Source: an uncultured Oribacterium sp.
GTDB taxonomy: Bacteria > Bacillota > Clostridia > Lachnospirales > Lachnospiraceae
NCBI GenBank assembly: GCA_900772695.1
Contig: CAAGRO010000405.1
Location: forward strand, 1 to 6,216
Length of the DNA: 6,216 bases
Direction: 5' to 3'
Shown: positions 4,812 through 6,216 of the stretch, in pieces
Numbering within the stretch: position 1 is the first letter of the stretch
Layout: each line of letters starts with the position of its first letter
Program-made: the position numbers and the translations under genes
The notes under the pieces: generated by a model
Seen by the model: the letters and a program-made list of their open reading frames with translations, nothing else
Database searches by the model: none
What the model was told of the DNA's origin: nothing

Positions 4812-6188
4812 ATGAGCTTACGTTTCATTTTCGGCGCGGGCGGCGCCGGTAAAACCGAATATCTCTTACAGTACTTCCTGAAGCATGCACCGGAGAACTT
4901 CCGGAAGAACTGGTTCCTGATCGTGCCGGAGCAGGATACCCTGGCGATGCAGAAGAAGATCCTCGCACATCCGGCGAATCCAGGCGGCGGCATCCTGAAC
5001 ATCGACGTGCTGAGCTTTAACCGTCTGGCGTATCGTGTCTTCGAGGAGCTCGGCCTCCAGGCGATGACCATCATCGACGATACCGGAAAGATCATGATCC
5101 TCCGTTCGGTGACGGAGAAAATCAGGGGGAAGCTGCGCCTGTACCAGCGCGAGCTCAACAAGCCGGGCTTCCTCGAGAGTCTGAAGTCCCAGATCTCCGA
5201 GTTCTATCAGTATCACATCACCCCGGAGATGCTGGACCTCGCTGCGGAGCGCGCCGAGTCGCAGTATACCCGGAGTAAGCTTCAGGATATCGCGCTGATC
5301 TATGAGCATTTTCAGCAGTACATGGAGGAGCACGGCTATCATACACAGGAGGAGATTCTCGACCAGCTGTATGCACATCTTCCGGAGTCTCGGCTGCTGC
5401 AGGATGCGGTCGTGGCCTTCGATGGCTTCACCGGCTTTACGCCGATTCAGCTGCGTATCCTCGAGGAAATCCTGCCGGTGACGGCGGAGACCCTCGTGAG
5501 CTGCGAGGTGAGTCTCGATGCGCAGGACTCGATCTATGAGCTGCGCGGTCCGGAGGATCTCTTTTATCTCTCCCGGCAGACCGTGGCGAAGCTGACGAAG
5601 ATGGCGGCGGACCTGAAGCTTCCAGTCGAAGACGCAATCGACGTAAACCGTTTCGATGCGCGCACCGGAGAGCCACGGCCGGCGGGAGCGGTATTGCCAC
5701 GCTTCGTGAAGGCATCGGCCCTGTCCACGATCGAGGCACGCCTTTATCGTTTCGATACAACGAGTGGGAAAGCGACCCCGGACAGATCCCTCGTGATCCG
5801 CGAGGCGGCGGATCTCCGTCAGGAGGTCGAGGCGATGGCGGAGAGCATCGAGGAGGCCGTGCGTCGGGATGGTCTCCGCTACCAGGAGATCGGCATCATC
5901 CTGACGAATCCGGAGAGCTACCGGGACATCGTCTATAAGGTGTTTTCCGAGGCCGGAATCCCGTACTTCTTCGACGATCCGGCCAGCCTGCTTGATTCGC
6001 CATACGCGGAGCTCATGCGTGCGGCACTGGAGGCCGTTGATCGGAATTTCAGCTTCGATGCGGTCCTTCGTTTCCTGCGTGCCCTGCCATCCGTCACCGC
6101 GGAAAAAGAGCAGCACATCGACCGGCTCGATAATATCCTGCGGGCCACCGGCATCCGCGGTGCTTCGAAGTATGACGCGGTATTGTAG
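4812..6188 (+). CDS. addB: ATP-dependent nuclease-helicase subunit B (AddB), N-terminal part only
   Basis: AddB works with AddA to process double-strand DNA ends for RecA-dependent repair, the Firmicute counterpart of RecBCD. The frame codes 458 aa. It begins with a Walker A motif FGAGGAGKTEY (7-17; K14, T15), followed by the AddB-typical IVPEQDTLAMQ (37-47) and DVLSFNRLAYRVFEEL (65-80). DGFTGFTPIQLRILEE (about 203-218) and GIILTNPESYRDIVYKVFSEAGIPYFFDD (starting near 362) are also characteristic. Family members are usually about 1100-1200 aa, with a C-terminal nuclease domain and an iron-sulfur cysteine cluster, all absent here. The frame closes at TAG 6186-6188 in the middle of the helicase-like region, 28 bases before the window ends. 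Dropping one base near 6181-6184 would restore an open frame (reading on as CSETIKACLDR) to the window edge. So it may be frameshifted, by mutation or sequencing error, or truncated; the rest and probably addA would lie to the right. Confidence 0.9.
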   Translation: MSLRFIFGAGGAGKTEYLLQYFLKHAPENFRKNWFLIVPEQDTLAMQKKILAHPANPGGGILNIDVLSFNRLAYRVFEELGLQAMTIIDDTGKIMILRSVTEKIRGKLRLYQRELNKPGFLESLKSQISEFYQYHITPEMLDLAAERAESQYTRSKLQDIALIYEHFQQYMEEHGYHTQEEILDQLYAHLPESRLLQDAVVAFDGFTGFTPIQLRILEEILPVTAETLVSCEVSLDAQDSIYELRGPEDLFYLSRQTVAKLTKMAADLKLPVEDAIDVNRFDARTGEPRPAGAVLPRFVKASALSTIEARLYRFDTTSGKATPDRSLVIREAADLRQEVEAMAESIEEAVRRDGLRYQEIGIILTNPESYRDIVYKVFSEAGIPYFFDDPASLLDSPYAELMRAALEAVDRNFSFDAVLRFLRALPSVTAEKEQHIDRLDNILRATGIRGASKYDAVL

Positions 6189-6216
6189 CGAAACGATAAA
6201 GGCGTGCCTCGATCGT

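Noticed and set aside
4866..6116. 416-codon open frame on the minus strand opposite addB
   Set aside because: It is fully antisense to a clear AddB coding frame, its product is arginine- and leucine-rich low-complexity sequence without a family pattern, and I saw no ribosome binding site. It is a by-product of codon bias.

Overview
The window reads as an ordinary chromosomal housekeeping segment of a moderately GC-rich low-abundance-type Firmicute, most likely a Clostridia member close to Lachnospiraceae. This placement is inferred from three things: strong AGGAGG-type ribosome binding sites, an AddB-type (not RecBCD) nuclease-helicase subunit, and an orphan ECF transporter S component. Species cannot be named from the sequence. 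No rRNA, tRNA, CRISPR array, transposase or phage gene is visible.

Layout. Bases 1-1057 (+) hold a promoter and an adenosine deaminase (add). A bidirectional terminator (1088-1145) separates it from a convergent minus-strand gene at 1139-1798, a small FUSC/aromatic-acid-exporter-like membrane protein with its own promoter (1890-1918) and an operator-like dyad (1940-1959). Bases 2007-2226 form a 220-nt, almost fully self-complementary inverted repeat. Next comes a minus-strand ECF transporter S component (2239-2820) with its own promoter. A 465-nt intergenic region follows, with a GC-rich hairpin (2987-3035), a plus-strand promoter and a structured leader. It leads into an O-acetylhomoserine sulfhydrylase (metY, 3286-4599) that ends at a strong hairpin (4629-4653). 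The right end is the 5' part of addB (4812 on), whose frame closes at a TAG at 6186-6188, far short of the family's normal length.

Function. The genes are mostly unrelated single-gene units: purine salvage (add), small-molecule export (FUSC), vitamin-type uptake (ECF S), methionine/homocysteine synthesis (metY) and double-strand-break repair (addB). There is no sign of a multi-gene new system. The main regulatory theme is that all three plus-strand genes have an extended -10 of the form TGCTANNAT. In add and addB the -10, the following AGAGCTATC, the AGGTGAC ribosome binding site and the distance to the ATG are all nearly the same.

The points most worth a second look are the 220-nt inverted repeat, the metY leader with possible alternative pairings next to the ribosome binding site, and the early closure of the addB frame.
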